A DNA stretch of 64,000 nt from Vibrio rotiferianus CAIM 577 = LMG 21460 (GCF_002741985.1 NZ_APHW01000009.1:3-64002), one strand, 5' to 3'; counted from the stretch's first letter, positions 9,806 to 20,018 are shown. Notes: generated by a model from the sequence alone, not told the origin. A program made the numbers and translations.

Positions 9806-11014
9806 ATGACAATTGAAATTCTGGTTCCAGATTTACCTGAATCAGTTGCTGACGCAACCGTAGCGACATGGCACAAACAACCAGGCGACGCAGTAGAGCG
9901 TGATGAAGTTCTGGTTGACATCGAAACCGATAAAGTTGTGCTTGAAGTACCTGCTCCGGAAGCGGGCGTATTAGAAGCTATTATTGAAGAAGAAGGTGCA
10001 ACAGTACTTTCTAAGCAGTTGATCGCCAAGCTTAAGCCAGGCGCAGTAGCAGGCGAACCAACAACAGATTCAACAGAAGACAAAGAAGCGTCTCCTGATA
10101 AGCGTCATAAAGCAACGCTAACAGAAGAGAGCAACGATGCGCTAAGCCCAGCAGTTCGTCGTCTTCTTGCTGAACACGGCCTAGAAGCTAGTCAAGTGAA
10201 AGGCTCTGGTGTCGGCGGTCGTATTACTCGCGAAGACATCGAAGCGCACCTTGCAAACGCAAAAGCGGCACCGAAAGCAGAAGCTCCAGCAGCAGTTGAA
10301 GCGCCTGCAGCAGCTCGTAGCCAAAAACGTGTACCAATGACGCGTCTACGCAAGACAGTAGCAAACCGTCTTCTAGAAGCGAAAAACAACACGGCAATGC
10401 TAACCACGTTTAACGAAGTGAACATGAAGCCAATCATGGACCTTCGCAAGCAATACAAAGACCAGTTCGAAGAGCGTCACGGCACTCGTCTTGGCTTCAT
10501 GTCTTTTTACGTGAAAGCAGTAACTGAAGCACTAAAACGTTACCCAGAAGTGAATGCATCTATCGATGGTGATGATATCGTTTACCACAACTACTTCGAC
10601 ATCAGCATGGCGGTTTCTACGCCACGTGGTCTAGTGACTCCAGTTCTAAAAGACTGTGACACACTAGGTTTTGCTGATATCGAGAAAGGCATCAAAGAGC
10701 TAGCAATCAAAGGCCGTGACGGCAAGCTAACGGTTGATGAGTTGATGGGCGGTAACTTCACTATCACCAATGGCGGTGTATTTGGTTCATTGATGTCTAC
10801 GCCAATCATCAACCCACCACAATCGGCAATCTTGGGCATGCACAAAATCCAAGAGCGTCCAATGGCGGTTGACGGCAAAGTAGAAATCTTGCCAATGATG
10901 TATCTAGCACTATCTTACGATCACCGTTTGATTGATGGTCGTGAATCTGTGGGTTTCCTAGTAACCATTAAAGAGCTACTAGAAGATCCAGCACGTCTGT
11001 TATTAGACGTTTAA
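9806..11014 (+). CDS. sucB: Dihydrolipoyl succinyltransferase (E2 of 2-oxoglutarate dehydrogenase)
   Basis: A 402-residue core subunit of the 2-oxoglutarate dehydrogenase complex. Domains in order are a lipoyl domain (residues 1-80, lipoylated Lys in ETDKVVLEV near residue 43), a flexible linker, the E1/E3-binding domain ([18 protein letters not shown].. GRITREDI, about 113-150), an Ala/Pro-rich linker and the acyltransferase domain ending in [11 protein letters not shown] with the catalytic His near residue 373. One lipoyl domain is usual for SucB. A gap of about 200 bp with two stem-loops separates it from sucC. Confidence 0.98.
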   Translation: MTIEILVPDLPESVADATVATWHKQPGDAVERDEVLVDIETDKVVLEVPAPEAGVLEAIIEEEGATVLSKQLIAKLKPGAVAGEPTTDSTEDKEASPDKRHKATLTEESNDALSPAVRRLLAEHGLEASQVKGSGVGGRITREDIEAHLANAKAAPKAEAPAAVEAPAAARSQKRVPMTRLRKTVANRLLEAKNNTAMLTTFNEVNMKPIMDLRKQYKDQFEERHGTRLGFMSFYVKAVTEALKRYPEVNASIDGDDIVYHNYFDISMAVSTPRGLVTPVLKDCDTLGFADIEKGIKELAIKGRDGKLTVDELMGGNFTITNGGVFGSLMSTPIINPPQSAILGMHKIQERPMAVDGKVEILPMMYLALSYDHRLIDGRESVGFLVTIKELLEDPARLLLDV

Positions 11015-11024
11015 TATCGCTAAA

Positions 11025-11093
11025 ACGTCGAGTTGTCCTTGATAGCTCGACGTCCACGATATCCAAGGCTAGACTGGCTCAGCGTCTGGCCTT
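11025..11093 (+). other. Two stem-loops between sucB and sucC
   Basis: Hairpin 1 pairs ACGTCGAG (11025-11032) with CTCGACGT (11046-11053). Hairpin 2 pairs AAGGC-T-AGAC (11065-11074) with GTCT-G-GCCTT (11084-11093), with one T-G wobble. Neither is followed by a U-run. They could set differential stability of sucAB and sucCD messages. Confidence 0.65.
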
Positions 11094-11216
11094 CACTTGA
11101 ACTGCGCCCGATAAATACATAAGCAGTTGATTTGAGAAGACCCTACAGACGCACCGCATGAAGTGGTGTTATGGAAATAATAAATCCCTTGAGGGATAAA
11201 CAAACGGAATATCAAA

Positions 11217-12383
11217 ATGAATTTGCATGAATACCAAGCCAAACAGCTGTTTGCAGAATTCGGTTTGCCTGTACCGGAAGGCTACGCATGTGATACGCCA
11301 CAAGAAGCTTTCGAAGCAGCAGGTCGCATCACTACTGAAAAGAAAGTTGTAAAATGTCAGGTTCACGCTGGTGGCCGCGGTAAAGCGGGCGGCGTTGAGC
11401 TACACGATACAAAAGATGGCGTAAAAGAATTCGCACAAAAATGGCTAGGTAAGAACTTGGTTACTTACCAAACAGACGCAAATGGTCAGCCTGTTACTAA
11501 AATCCTTGTAGAAGAAGCGTCTAACATCGCTAACGAACTTTACCTTGGTGCGGTTGTTGACCGTGCAACTCGTAAGATCGTTTTCATGGCTTCGACTGAA
11601 GGTGGTGTGGAAATCGAAAAAGTTGCGGAAGAAACGCCGGAGCTAATCCACAAAGCAGCAATCGATCCACTAGTAGGGCCTCAGGCTTACCAAGGTCGCG
11701 AGCTAGCGTTCAAACTTGGTCTTGAAGGTGACCAAATCAAACAATTCGTTAAGATCTTCATGGGTCTTGGCACTATGTTCTCTCAGTACGACCTAGCGCT
11801 ACTAGAGATCAACCCACTGGTTATTACTGGCGAAGGCAACTTGCTGTGTCTTGACGGTAAGATCAACATCGACTCAAACGCGCTATACCGTCAGCCTAAG
11901 CTTCGTGAAATGCACGATCCTTCACAAGAAGACGAGCGTGAAGCACACGCAGCTCAGTGGGAACTGAACTACGTAGCACTAGATGGCAACGTTGGCTGTA
12001 TGGTTAACGGTGCGGGTCTAGCGATGGGTACAATGGACATCGTAAACCTACACGGTGGTAAGCCTGCTAACTTCCTAGATGTAGGTGGCGGCGCGACAAA
12101 AGAGCGTGTAGCAGAAGCATTCAAGATCATCCTATCTGATGACAACGTGAAAGCCGTTCTAGTAAACATCTTCGGCGGTATTGTACGTTGTGACATGATC
12201 GCAGAAGGCATCATCGGTGCAGTGAAAGAAGTTGGTGTAACTGTACCTGTTGTTGTTCGTCTAGAAGGTACTAACGCAGACCTAGGTCGCGAAGTTCTTG
12301 CTAATTCTGATGTTGATATCATTGCTGCTGAGTCGCTAACAGATGCTGCTCAGAAAGTTGTTGCTGCTGCGGAGGCTAAATAA
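11217..12383 (+). CDS. sucC: Succinyl-CoA synthetase beta subunit
   Basis: A 388-residue ADP-forming succinyl-CoA ligase beta subunit, which makes ATP from succinyl-CoA in the TCA cycle. It shows the family start [23 protein letters not shown], the ATP-grasp segment [18 protein letters not shown] near residue 45, the [10 protein letters not shown] metal-ligand block near residue 197 and the glycine-rich [13 protein letters not shown] block near residue 290. Length equals that of E. coli SucC. Its stop overlaps the sucD start by one base (TAATG), as expected for subunits made in equal amounts. Confidence 0.98.
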   Translation: MNLHEYQAKQLFAEFGLPVPEGYACDTPQEAFEAAGRITTEKKVVKCQVHAGGRGKAGGVELHDTKDGVKEFAQKWLGKNLVTYQTDANGQPVTKILVEEASNIANELYLGAVVDRATRKIVFMASTEGGVEIEKVAEETPELIHKAAIDPLVGPQAYQGRELAFKLGLEGDQIKQFVKIFMGLGTMFSQYDLALLEINPLVITGEGNLLCLDGKINIDSNALYRQPKLREMHDPSQEDEREAHAAQWELNYVALDGNVGCMVNGAGLAMGTMDIVNLHGGKPANFLDVGGGATKERVAEAFKIILSDDNVKAVLVNIFGGIVRCDMIAEGIIGAVKEVGVTVPVVVRLEGTNADLGREVLANSDVDIIAAESLTDAAQKVVAAAEAK

Positions 12384-13255
12384 TGTCTGTACTAATTAAC
12401 AAAGACACTAAAGTAATCTGTCAGGGCTTCACTGGTGGTCAAGGTACTTTCCACTCAGAGCAGGCAATTGCTTACGGTACACAAATGGTTGGTGGTGTAT
12501 CTCCAGGTAAAGGTGGTCAAACTCACCTTGGTCTTCCTGTATTCAACACGGTACGTGAAGCAGTAGAAGTGACTGGCGCAACAGCAACAGTTATCTACGT
12601 TCCAGCACCATTTTGTAAAGATGCAATCCTAGAAGCGATCGACGCAGGTATCGAGCTTATCGTAACAATCACTGAAGGCATCCCAACAACAGATATGATC
12701 GACGTAAAAGTGAAGCTAGAAGAAACTGGCGTTCGCATGATCGGTCCTAACTGTCCGGGTGTTATCACGCCTGATGAGTGTAAGATCGGTATCATGCCTG
12801 GTCACATCCACAAGAAAGGTAAAGTGGGCATCGTTTCTCGCTCAGGTACACTAACGTACGAAGCGGTTAAGCAAACGACTGACGAAGGCTTTGGCCAGTC
12901 AACGTGTGTTGGTATCGGTGGCGACCCAATCCCAGGTTCAAACTTCATCGACATCCTGAAGCTTTTCCAAGAAGACCCTGAAACAGAAGCAATCGTAATG
13001 ATTGGCGAAATCGGTGGTACTGCGGAAGAGGAAGCTGCGGCTTACATCAAAGAAAACGTAACGAAGCCAGTGGTTTCTTACATTGCGGGTGTTACTGCTC
13101 CTCCTGGTAAGCGTATGGGTCACGCTGGTGCTATCATCTCTGGTGGTAAAGGTACTGCAGAAGACAAATTCGCAGCACTAGAAGCAGCTGGCGTTAAGAC
13201 TGTGAAATCTCTAGCGGAGATTGGTAAAGGTCTACGTGAAGTGACGGGTTGGTAA
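12383..13255 (+). CDS. sucD: Succinyl-CoA synthetase alpha subunit
   Basis: A 290-residue CoA-binding subunit that carries the phosphohistidine intermediate. The CoA-binding Rossmann motif [15 protein letters not shown] lies near residue 16, [10 protein letters not shown] near 122, and the active-site phosphohistidine lies in [10 protein letters not shown] near residue 247. Length matches E. coli SucD (289). It overlaps sucC by one base and is followed by a strong terminator, so it closes the sdhCDAB-sucABCD unit. Confidence 0.98.
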   Translation: MSVLINKDTKVICQGFTGGQGTFHSEQAIAYGTQMVGGVSPGKGGQTHLGLPVFNTVREAVEVTGATATVIYVPAPFCKDAILEAIDAGIELIVTITEGIPTTDMIDVKVKLEETGVRMIGPNCPGVITPDECKIGIMPGHIHKKGKVGIVSRSGTLTYEAVKQTTDEGFGQSTCVGIGGDPIPGSNFIDILKLFQEDPETEAIVMIGEIGGTAEEEAAAYIKENVTKPVVSYIAGVTAPPGKRMGHAGAIISGGKGTAEDKFAALEAAGVKTVKSLAEIGKGLREVTGW

Positions 13256-13280
13256 TCAACCAAACCGCTGTATAAGCATT

Positions 13281-13309
13281 AAAAAGCCTGCGATTTCGCA
13301 GGCTTTTCT
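13281..13309 (+). terminator. Terminator after sucD
   Basis: AAAAAGCCTGCG and CGCAGGCTTTT form a stem around ATTT, followed by TTCTATTT. The A-run on the left also makes it usable for the converging minus-strand znuB. Confidence 0.9.
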
Positions 13310-13367
13310 ATTTCTGGTCCATCTTGATTCGCGTCTCAAGCATGGTTTTTTCTAACACTCAGTGCGA

Positions 13368-14153
13368 TTATGCTTTGCGCCTAATCAGTTGGCTAAGCAT
13401 AAACAGGGTCGTCGCGCTAATCACAACGGAAGGGCCAGCTGGAGTATCGAGATGCCAAGACAGGCTCAGACCCATCAGCACAGCGATCGAACCGATAATC
13501 GAAGCAAACAGTGCCATTTGTTCTGGCGAAGAAGAAACTTTACGCGCAGTTGCGGCTGGGATGATCAATAGCGAGGTCATGATCAATGCACCAACAAATT
13601 TCATTCCGACTGCAATCACTACACCTACCATAAGCATCAGTACTAGACGCACTAAATCGGTGTTCACTCCTTCAACAGCAGCAAGCTCTTCGCTTACTGT
13701 GCTGGATAGCAATGGGCGCCAGAACAGATACAAACAAGCGCTGACTGCGACAACACCAGCATAGATGAACATCAGATCTTGAGGTGATACCGCCAATAGG
13801 TCACCAAACAAGTAGCTCATTAGGTCGACACGAACGTTGTCTAAGAAACTCACCGATACTAAACCGATAGATAGAGCACTGTGCGCTAAGATGCCCAGCA
13901 AAGTATCTGTTGCGACAAGCTGTTGCTTTTGAAGTGTCACTAGCAGTACCGCTAAAGCGAGACAGCAAACAAGCAGTGCAAGGTATAGATTTATATCTAG
14001 TAGGAAGCCAAGTGCTAACCCCATCAAAGACGCATGTGCAAGCGTATCACCGAAGTAAGCCATTTTGCGCCATACCACGAATGAGCCAAGTGGGCCTGCG
14101 ATGATAGCGATACCAATACCGGCCAGAATTGAAGGCAATAAAAACTCAATCAT
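13368..14153 (-). CDS. znuB: Zinc ABC transporter permease
   Basis: A 261-residue inner-membrane permease with about eight hydrophobic helices, starting [18 protein letters not shown]. It shows the family blocks [30 protein letters not shown] near residue 28 and [32 protein letters not shown] in the C-terminal third. The ATG at 14153 overlaps the last codons of znuC, which indicates translational coupling, so longer upstream starts were not used. It works with the ZnuC ATPase and the periplasmic ZnuA in high-affinity zinc import. Confidence 0.96.
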   Translation of the reverse strand: MIEFLLPSILAGIGIAIIAGPLGSFVVWRKMAYFGDTLAHASLMGLALGFLLDINLYLALLVCCLALAVLLVTLQKQQLVATDTLLGILAHSALSIGLVSVSFLDNVRVDLMSYLFGDLLAVSPQDLMFIYAGVVAVSACLYLFWRPLLSSTVSEELAAVEGVNTDLVRLVLMLMVGVVIAVGMKFVGALIMTSLLIIPAATARKVSSSPEQMALFASIIGSIAVLMGLSLSWHLDTPAGPSVVISATTLFMLSQLIRRKA

Positions 14154-14934
14154 GATGATGGTGTCCGTGAGAATGGTTTGAACAAGATGTCGCGTCACCC
14201 GTCACTGGTGATCCAGCCAAGTCGTGATGATGGTGTTCATGGTCGTGATGGTAAAACGCTAAAGACTCACGAGCGGCGTTACCAAATAACGCAATATAAG
14301 AAGGGTGTTGAGTAATGGTTGCTGGTGAACCTGAACAGCACACATGGTGATGTAAGCAAATTACATCATCAGTTTTTGCCATGACTAAATGCAGGTCGTG
14401 CGAAACCATAAATACGCCACAATCAAAGCGATGGCGAATGCTCTCTATCAGATCATATAAGTCGATTTGACCTTGTACGTCGACACCTTGAGCTGGCTCA
14501 TCCAGCACTAATAACTCTGGGCGCTGCAGGAGCGCACGGGCAAGCAGTACACGTTGATTCTCACCACCAGAAAGACGGTGCATGTTGCTTGCGATGAGGT
14601 GTTCAGCACCGACAAGCTTTAATGCATCGAGACATTCTTGCTTACTGTATTTTCCTGCTAAGTTTAAGAAGCGGATAACAGTCAGTGGTAACGAGTCATT
14701 GAGTTTCAGCTTTTGAGGTACGTAGCCAATTTTCAGTTTACGTTGTCTAATTAGCTTGCCACTAGTTGGCTTTTGGAGACCTAAAATGACTTTAACTAAC
14801 GTCGATTTTCCCGCTCCATTGGGACCAATTAGGGTGGTGATCTTGCCCTTTTCTAATTCCATAGTGATATTATCGAGAACTCTGCGTTCGTCAAATTCGA
14901 CGCATAACTGCTCAAGACGGACTAGTGAAGACAT
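14146..14934 (-). CDS. znuC: Zinc ABC transporter ATP-binding protein
   Basis: A 262-residue ABC ATPase energising zinc uptake. Walker [10 protein letters not shown] is near residue 38, the [16 protein letters not shown] signature near 121, and Walker B LLVLDEP near 142. The C-terminus is a strongly histidine-rich tail ([11 protein letters not shown] and HSHGHHHHD, residues about 227-262), a likely intracellular metal-sensing or buffering extension of the type seen in ZnuC proteins. It shares a Zur-box control region with the divergent znuA. Confidence 0.97.
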   Translation of the reverse strand: MSSLVRLEQLCVEFDERRVLDNITMELEKGKITTLIGPNGAGKSTLVKVILGLQKPTSGKLIRQRKLKIGYVPQKLKLNDSLPLTVIRFLNLAGKYSKQECLDALKLVGAEHLIASNMHRLSGGENQRVLLARALLQRPELLVLDEPAQGVDVQGQIDLYDLIESIRHRFDCGVFMVSHDLHLVMAKTDDVICLHHHVCCSGSPATITQHPSYIALFGNAARESLAFYHHDHEHHHHDLAGSPVTGDATSCSNHSHGHHHHD

Positions 14935-14958
14935 GAATGAAACTCATTTGCAATTCAA

Positions 14959-14980
14959 TAATGTTATAATGTAACATTAT
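14959..14980. promoter_or_regulatory. Zur box between znuC and znuA
   Basis: AATGTTATAATGTAACATTA is a nearly perfect inverted repeat matching the known gammaproteobacterial Zur site (GAAATGTTATANTATAACATTTC). It lies 26 bp before the znuC start and about 33 bp before the znuA start, so one site can repress both divergent units when zinc is plentiful. Confidence 0.88.
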
Positions 14981-15012
14981 CTCACTTTCCACGCCATACC
15001 CCAAGAAAAACT

Positions 15013-15894
15013 ATGAAAAGAGCCATCATTCTTGCCGTTTCTACATTATTGACAGTGCCTGTTCATGCAGTAACGGTGTTAACCAGTATTAAGCCAATTC
15101 AAATGATCGCCACAGAACTGACGGAAGGCGTTACATCGCCAGACGTTTTGCTGCAATCAAATGCGTCACCTCATGACTATGCGCTTCGTCCATCAGATGT
15201 GAAGAAAGTAGCTTCTTCCGATCTCGTTATTTGGTTTGGCCATGACCTTGAGCCATTTCTCGAGAAGGTAGTCACAGACAAAGGAAATAAGCTAACGATT
15301 AGTCAAATTCCTGGTTTGTCATTGCGAGAGTTTGGTAGTGAACATGATCACGACCATGACGGCCATAACCATGGCACTCATGACCCGCACTTCTGGTTAG
15401 GCATTGAAACTGTTCAACAGGTTGCGAAAGCTATTGCTAGCAAGTTAGCTGAAGTTGACCCTGAACATGCTGCAACTTATGCGGAAAATTTAAACAAGTT
15501 TGAAATTCAGTTGAAAGCAACTGATGCAGAAATTAAACAGCAACTCACACCAGTAAAAGACAAAGGTTATTTTGTATTTCATGATGCTTACGGATACTTC
15601 GAAGAGCGTTATGCACTGAATCAAATGGGGCACTTTACCGTATCTCCTGATCGCAAACCTGGCGCAAAAACACTGATTCAAATTCGTAAGACGTTGAGCA
15701 CGGGTGATGTGGCGTGTGTTTTCTCTGAACCTCAATTTACACCAGCTGTGATAGAAAGTGTCATGCGAGGCAATGATGTGAAAGCGGGAGTACTTGACCC
15801 GTTAGGCACTGATATTGAAGTTAGCTCAGGGAGTTACTTTGAGTTTCTTCACAGTATGTCGAACAGTTTTAGTCAATGTTTGAGCGAAAAGTAA
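15013..15894 (+). CDS. znuA: Periplasmic zinc-binding protein of the Znu transporter
   Basis: A 293-residue cluster A-I substrate-binding protein. It has a signal peptide (MKRAIILAVSTLLTVPVHA), the first zinc ligand His in NASPHDYALRPSD near residue 53, a short His/Asp-rich loop (HDHDHDGHNHGTHDPHFW, about 114-131), a second ligand in VFHDAYGYFE near residue 193, and the C-terminal Asp ligand in LDPLGTDI. The loop is shorter than in E. coli ZnuA. It delivers zinc to ZnuB. Confidence 0.97.
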   Translation: MKRAIILAVSTLLTVPVHAVTVLTSIKPIQMIATELTEGVTSPDVLLQSNASPHDYALRPSDVKKVASSDLVIWFGHDLEPFLEKVVTDKGNKLTISQIPGLSLREFGSEHDHDHDGHNHGTHDPHFWLGIETVQQVAKAIASKLAEVDPEHAATYAENLNKFEIQLKATDAEIKQQLTPVKDKGYFVFHDAYGYFEERYALNQMGHFTVSPDRKPGAKTLIQIRKTLSTGDVACVFSEPQFTPAVIESVMRGNDVKAGVLDPLGTDIEVSSGSYFEFLHSMSNSFSQCLSEK

Positions 15895-16102
15895 CAATTG
15901 TGTTGTGCTTGTCTGCATCGAATCTGTTTTTAACGTGATCCAGCAGTAAGATTTGACAGCAATCGTGAGTCGAAACTTTTATCGCACGGGAATTGATATA
16001 TTATTAGCATAATTAGCGCTTCGAAATAACGATACTTTAAGCCTGACCATGGATTGTTGAAAGGCATATGAAGCGCAATATTATGTTATTAAGGGTTTCG
16101 AC

Positions 16103-19100
16103 TTGCTCCGTACTATCACCCAGCTATGGTTGGGTATTTTGCTTTCCTTTCCAGTACTTGCGCTTGATAGTGCCAGTGCAATCTTCTACCCATTACCGAC
16201 TCAGATAAAGGGTACGTTCATTGCTGCCCAACACCTTTTTTCTGGAGAGCAGGGCGGCTTGTGGATTCATGACGTGCATGGCCGAGTGCTTTTTTATGAT
16301 GGTAGTAACCTTCAGCCCAAGTCAGGTAGTTTGCTAGATTTTTCTGTAGATCAAGTTGCTTATATTGATGGGGCGTTTTGGACATTTTTCAATAACGAAG
16401 TCTATAGAACCAAGCCAAATCAAGAACGAAAGTTAATTTTTAGTTTGAATCCAGGTGCTCAAATTAGAAAAATTGGTGCATCAGGTGACTATATCTGGGT
16501 TAGTGATGGTTCGCAGTTTTACACTTACCATGTCGCTCAAAATAAGCTCGAGGCGTACTCATTGCTTCAGTTGTATCAACATAGCAACAACAGCCATGTT
16601 TACATCAATGACGCTATTTTCGTAAAAACGCGCTGGGTATTAGCAACGAACTCAGGGGCGTACTTATCTGAAGGGAAGCGATTTAATCATGTTGTCGCTT
16701 CTAAAAAGCACTTCATTGAAAAAGTTTATTATTCAGCCTCAAGGCGTGAGATCGTCATTGGTTCCCTAAAAGGGGCGCTAGTGTTCAGCCTAGAAAATGC
16801 AGAGCAACCGATTGTAAGAATTGGCGATTCGCATGTATTGGCAATAGCAGAAACGAATCAAGAGTATTGGATAGGTACAGAGCATGGGCTCTTCGTTCAT
16901 TCGTTCTTATCCGGTGAGACCTCTAAGGTAACCGCTGCCAGTTTCCAAGAGCTCGATTTGAGTCAAAGTAAAATCTACTCATTGCTTAATGACAACATGG
17001 GCGGTATGTGGGTTGCGACAAATCGTGGTATTCGATATTACTCGATGTTTAGCAAAAAATTTGAGCGAATGACTTTCGATGGTGGGCATCGAATTGCTGA
17101 TCTCAACAAAATTACGCAAACCTACACAGGGCCAAAGGATCAGCTGTGGTTATCAAGTGGTCGGAATGTGTATCTGCGCAGTAATGATAGTACCAAACTC
17201 ATCATTCAAGCTCAGAACGAGATTACACAGTTTGCTATAAGAGAGAAGCAGATTTGGATTGCTACCAATGATGGCCTTCAAGTTTATGACTTATATACAC
17301 AACAATGGGTTGAGCTTCCATATCTGAGGGCATTAGCGGGAGCGCCAATAGAGCACATTATTAATACAGATGAAGGAAAAATCTGGCTTGCCCGTGGAAA
17401 AAGCCTTTTCTACATCGACCCTAGTAAGCAGTTGCTACGTAACTTAGGCGATGATTGGCTCGTTGCAAAATATCTTCCTGCGAAAATAACCCGATTATTT
17501 GCTTCTAGCTCTGAACTGATTATTGGTACTGACCATGGTTATTATCAGTATGATGGCGAAAAAATACGATTTAATCACTTTTCGGCAAGTTATGGAGAGG
17601 TACTAGATATTGTCGAATCAACCGATGGGGCATATTGGTTTGCTTCGGCGTATGGCGTATTCAAAACTCAGCTACGTAGTAATGAACAAGTATCCATGGC
17701 GTTGCGGATTGATAATGCTCGTCCGGCCTGCATGTTAGCTGACTCTGAAGGTGTCTGGCTTTCATCATCCGTAGGTTTAAGTTATTACCGATTATCTGGT
17801 GAATTAGTCAAACACTACTCTTCAGCTTCTGGGTTGATCAACAATGAATTTACCTCAGGGGTTTGTAATCAGCTTTCTCATCCTGAGAGTAACCATAAAA
17901 CATTAGTGTTTGGCTCAAAATATGGTTTGGTTAAGGCTGACTCCACAACCCTGCTTGTGTCTAAATCTCCTGAATCCAAAGTGATTATTAGCCGGGTGTC
18001 CTCGGAAAGTGGTGTGATTCAAGTTGGCGGTGGGGAGCTTAATGACACTTATATTCCGTATGGGTCTTCGGTGAGCTTTTTATTCGGTGTGATGCCAAAA
18101 CCGAATACCCAAGTACTTCACTTTAGACTCAATACCTATGATGAGTGGCAAGTGCTAGAAGGCGGACAATTGAACTTAGAGCATCTGAGTTCTGGTCACT
18201 ACACACTTCAAGTTAGCAGCGGTGAGCAAGTTATACGCGGTCAGGTGGGGGCTGAGTTTCAATTTACGGTATTAGAACCTTGGTATCGTACGTCATTTGC
18301 TATTTTTAGTTTTGTTATGACGCTGCTGTTCGTGTTTGGAGCTGGTTACTGGCGGTCACGTTATGTCCTTCAACATAATAAAGAGTTGGCGGCGCAGGTA
18401 ACATTAAAAACTAACCAGCTTCGTCATCAAAGTCGGGTATTACTCTCTAGTAATCAGCAACTACGTAAGCAAATTCAAGTGAGAAACCTGCTCGTTGATC
18501 ACGTGGCAAGCTCCATAAAAACAAGTATTGACGTCTTTGCTAAGTTTGTTCCTGATGATTGCGATGAATCGACACAAGATCATTTGAAGAAAGCATATTG
18601 GCAGCTTAATGAATTAAAAGTAGTACCGGTAGAGAACACTGGGAATGCTCAGAGTTATGATTTGAATCAAATTACCAGTTCAGTGATTGACGTGTGGCGG
18701 GAAGACTTTAAAAAAGCAGGCTTAGAGCTAGAGTTTCAGGATGTTGAAAGCCACAGCAGAGTTGTACTGGAAAGCTTTAATCTTGATGTGATCTTTAATA
18801 CAGTTTTCGCCAATATTATTAAACGTTCCTATCGAGGTCAGTCCGTCAGGGTTTCAATCGGGGAAGACGAGCAGCATATCACTTTAACCATGTTGGATTT
18901 TGGTAATCAACTCCCTTCTAAACTGACGTTTGGTAAGCCAATATCAATGAACCAAGTGGATCTGAGTATTGAGCAGTTATCAACGTTGGTTGAAGCTAGT
19001 GGAGGGAAGTTATCGATTATAAGCTCTGATACGCAGAATAAGTTCGACATTACGTGGCCGAAAGTTCATTTCACGGATGAACAACTCGAGCATGTAATGA

Positions 19101-19495
19101 TGAATAGCTTCGATGACGTGTTAGAGCCGACTAGGCAAGAGCCAGTTAAGATGTCACCAGAACAAGAGTGGCTCAACAAAGTTTATCAGCTAGTGAGTGA
19201 CAATTTCTCCGACGCTGAGTTTGGTACTGCCTCTGCTGCAAAATTGCTGTTTATGTCAGAAAGAAGCTTACAACGACGTTTTAAATCAGCGTCATCTCGT
19301 ACTTTTAAAGATTATCTTACCGAAGTTCGCTTAGAAACAGCATGCGAGCAGCTCTTAGCTGGTGAGAAAATTAGCGAGGTCGCGTTTAATTGTGGCTTTA
19401 ATGACCCTTCTTATTTTAGTCAGAAGTTTAGACTGCATTTTGGACTGCCACCGTCCAAGTTCGCAACGACTCAAGAGAGCCAAACAAGCCTATAG
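16103..19495 (+). CDS. Membrane-bound beta-propeller sensor with AraC-type DNA-binding output
   Basis: An 1130-residue protein. Domains in order are a hydrophobic signal segment (residues 1-20), a long region of propeller-type repeats (about 40-620, with repeated IWIATNDGL/MWVATNRGI motifs of two-component propellers), a Y_Y_Y-like domain (about 640-715), one transmembrane helix (about 725-745), a coiled-coil linker, a degenerate histidine-kinase-like ATPase region (about 880-985) and an AraC-type helix-turn-helix (about 1025-1125, ending GFNDPSYFSQKFRLHFGLPPSKF). I see no good phospho-acceptor H box and no receiver domain, so it looks like a one-protein relay from periplasm to DNA. The TTG start at 16103 follows AGGG with good spacing. 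The ligand is unknown; related hybrid regulators sense saccharides. Confidence 0.8.
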   Translation: MLRTITQLWLGILLSFPVLALDSASAIFYPLPTQIKGTFIAAQHLFSGEQGGLWIHDVHGRVLFYDGSNLQPKSGSLLDFSVDQVAYIDGAFWTFFNNEVYRTKPNQERKLIFSLNPGAQIRKIGASGDYIWVSDGSQFYTYHVAQNKLEAYSLLQLYQHSNNSHVYINDAIFVKTRWVLATNSGAYLSEGKRFNHVVASKKHFIEKVYYSASRREIVIGSLKGALVFSLENAEQPIVRIGDSHVLAIAETNQEYWIGTEHGLFVHSFLSGETSKVTAASFQELDLSQSKIYSLLNDNMGGMWVATNRGIRYYSMFSKKFERMTFDGGHRIADLNKITQTYTGPKDQLWLSSGRNVYLRSNDSTKLIIQAQNEITQFAIREKQIWIATNDGLQVYDLYTQQWVELPYLRALAGAPIEHIINTDEGKIWLARGKSLFYIDPSKQLLRNLGDDWLVAKYLPAKITRLFASSSELIIGTDHGYYQYDGEKIRFNHFSASYGEVLDIVESTDGAYWFASAYGVFKTQLRSNEQVSMALRIDNARPACMLADSEGVWLSSSVGLSYYRLSGELVKHYSSASGLINNEFTSGVCNQLSHPESNHKTLVFGSKYGLVKADSTTLLVSKSPESKVIISRVSSESGVIQVGGGELNDTYIPYGSSVSFLFGVMPKPNTQVLHFRLNTYDEWQVLEGGQLNLEHLSSGHYTLQVSSGEQVIRGQVGAEFQFTVLEPWYRTSFAIFSFVMTLLFVFGAGYWRSRYVLQHNKELAAQVTLKTNQLRHQSRVLLSSNQQLRKQIQVRNLLVDHVASSIKTSIDVFAKFVPDDCDESTQDHLKKAYWQLNELKVVPVENTGNAQSYDLNQITSSVIDVWREDFKKAGLELEFQDVESHSRVVLESFNLDVIFNTVFANIIKRSYRGQSVRVSIGEDEQHITLTMLDFGNQLPSKLTFGKPISMNQVDLSIEQLSTLVEASGGKLSIISSDTQNKFDITWPKVHFTDEQLEHVMMNSFDDVLEPTRQEPVKMSPEQEWLNKVYQLVSDNFSDAEFGTASAAKLLFMSERSLQRRFKSASSRTFKDYLTEVRLETACEQLLAGEKISEVAFNCGFNDPSYFSQKFRLHFGLPPSKFATTQESQTSL

Positions 19496-19515
19496 CTCTT
19501 AATTCGATATGACTT

Positions 19516-19542
19516 AGCCCAGCCGTAGCGCTGGGCTTTTTT
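19516..19542 (+). terminator. Terminator after the propeller-AraC regulator
   Basis: AGCCCAG and CTGGGCT form a stem around CCGTAGCG, followed directly by a run of six T. Confidence 0.92.
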
Positions 19543-19616
19543 ACGCTTGTCGTGCGAGCTGCTTATAGAACAAAGCAAACTAAATGTTGGTTTGTTGGAT
19601 ATCCGCTTTAATTTCT

Positions 19617-19659
<43 letters not shown>

Positions 19660-19818
19660 TCGCCTGAAAACAATACACAGGGGTTTAGTTAACTAGTTCA
19701 AAATCAATGGGGTGGTATGTAAGAGCGATAGGTAATAAGGGTAACAACGACTATTGACTAGTAGTAGAGGTTTAAGAGGTTAGTGGAGGTTACTTAAGAA
19801 GCAATAAAGAAAGAGAAG

Positions 19819-19860
19819 AAAAAAAATATCGTGGTATAGCCGGGGGGGGACTATACCACG
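19819..19860 (-). terminator. Strong minus-strand terminator with C8 loop
   Basis: Read on the minus strand, CGTGGTATAG pairs perfectly with CTATACCACG (10 bp) around TCCCCCCCCGG, followed by ATA and eight T. No minus-strand protein gene nearby explains it, which is the main support for an sRNA. The G8/C8 tract is also prone to slippage. Confidence 0.85.
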
Positions 19861-19972
19861 GGTGTCAATGACACCTTCGCTTGCTGCCGGAGTGACATGT
19901 TGCCATGCCACCTCTGGAATTCTTTTGAGTGGCTGTTGCCTCTCGATGGGTTAACTATACGAGACCTTACTT
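19819..19972 (-). ncRNA. Candidate small RNA upstream of feoA (minus strand)
   Basis: The 800 bp between 19496 and 20294 hold no convincing gene, but the minus strand has a strong intrinsic terminator at 19819-19860, a small stem GGTGTCA/TGACACC just before it (19861-19875), a TATAAG -10-like box at 19979-19984 and a CRP-like site further upstream. This would give a transcript of about 150 nt. The terminator loop contains eight consecutive C (as RNA), a pattern that can pair with Shine-Dalgarno regions. Exact ends are inferred; I do not recognise it as a named Vibrio sRNA. Confidence 0.5.
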
Positions 19973-20002
19973 ATTTTTCTTATAAAAATAACGACACCTT
20001 TA

Positions 20003-20018
20003 TGTGAGAAATGCGACA
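20003..20018 (-). promoter_or_regulatory. CRP-like site upstream of the candidate sRNA
   Basis: TGTGA-GAAATG-CGACA matches 8 of 10 consensus positions of TGTGA-N6-TCACA. Its centre is about 38-40 bp from the predicted sRNA start, close to an activating position. It could also act on the plus strand. Confidence 0.35.
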
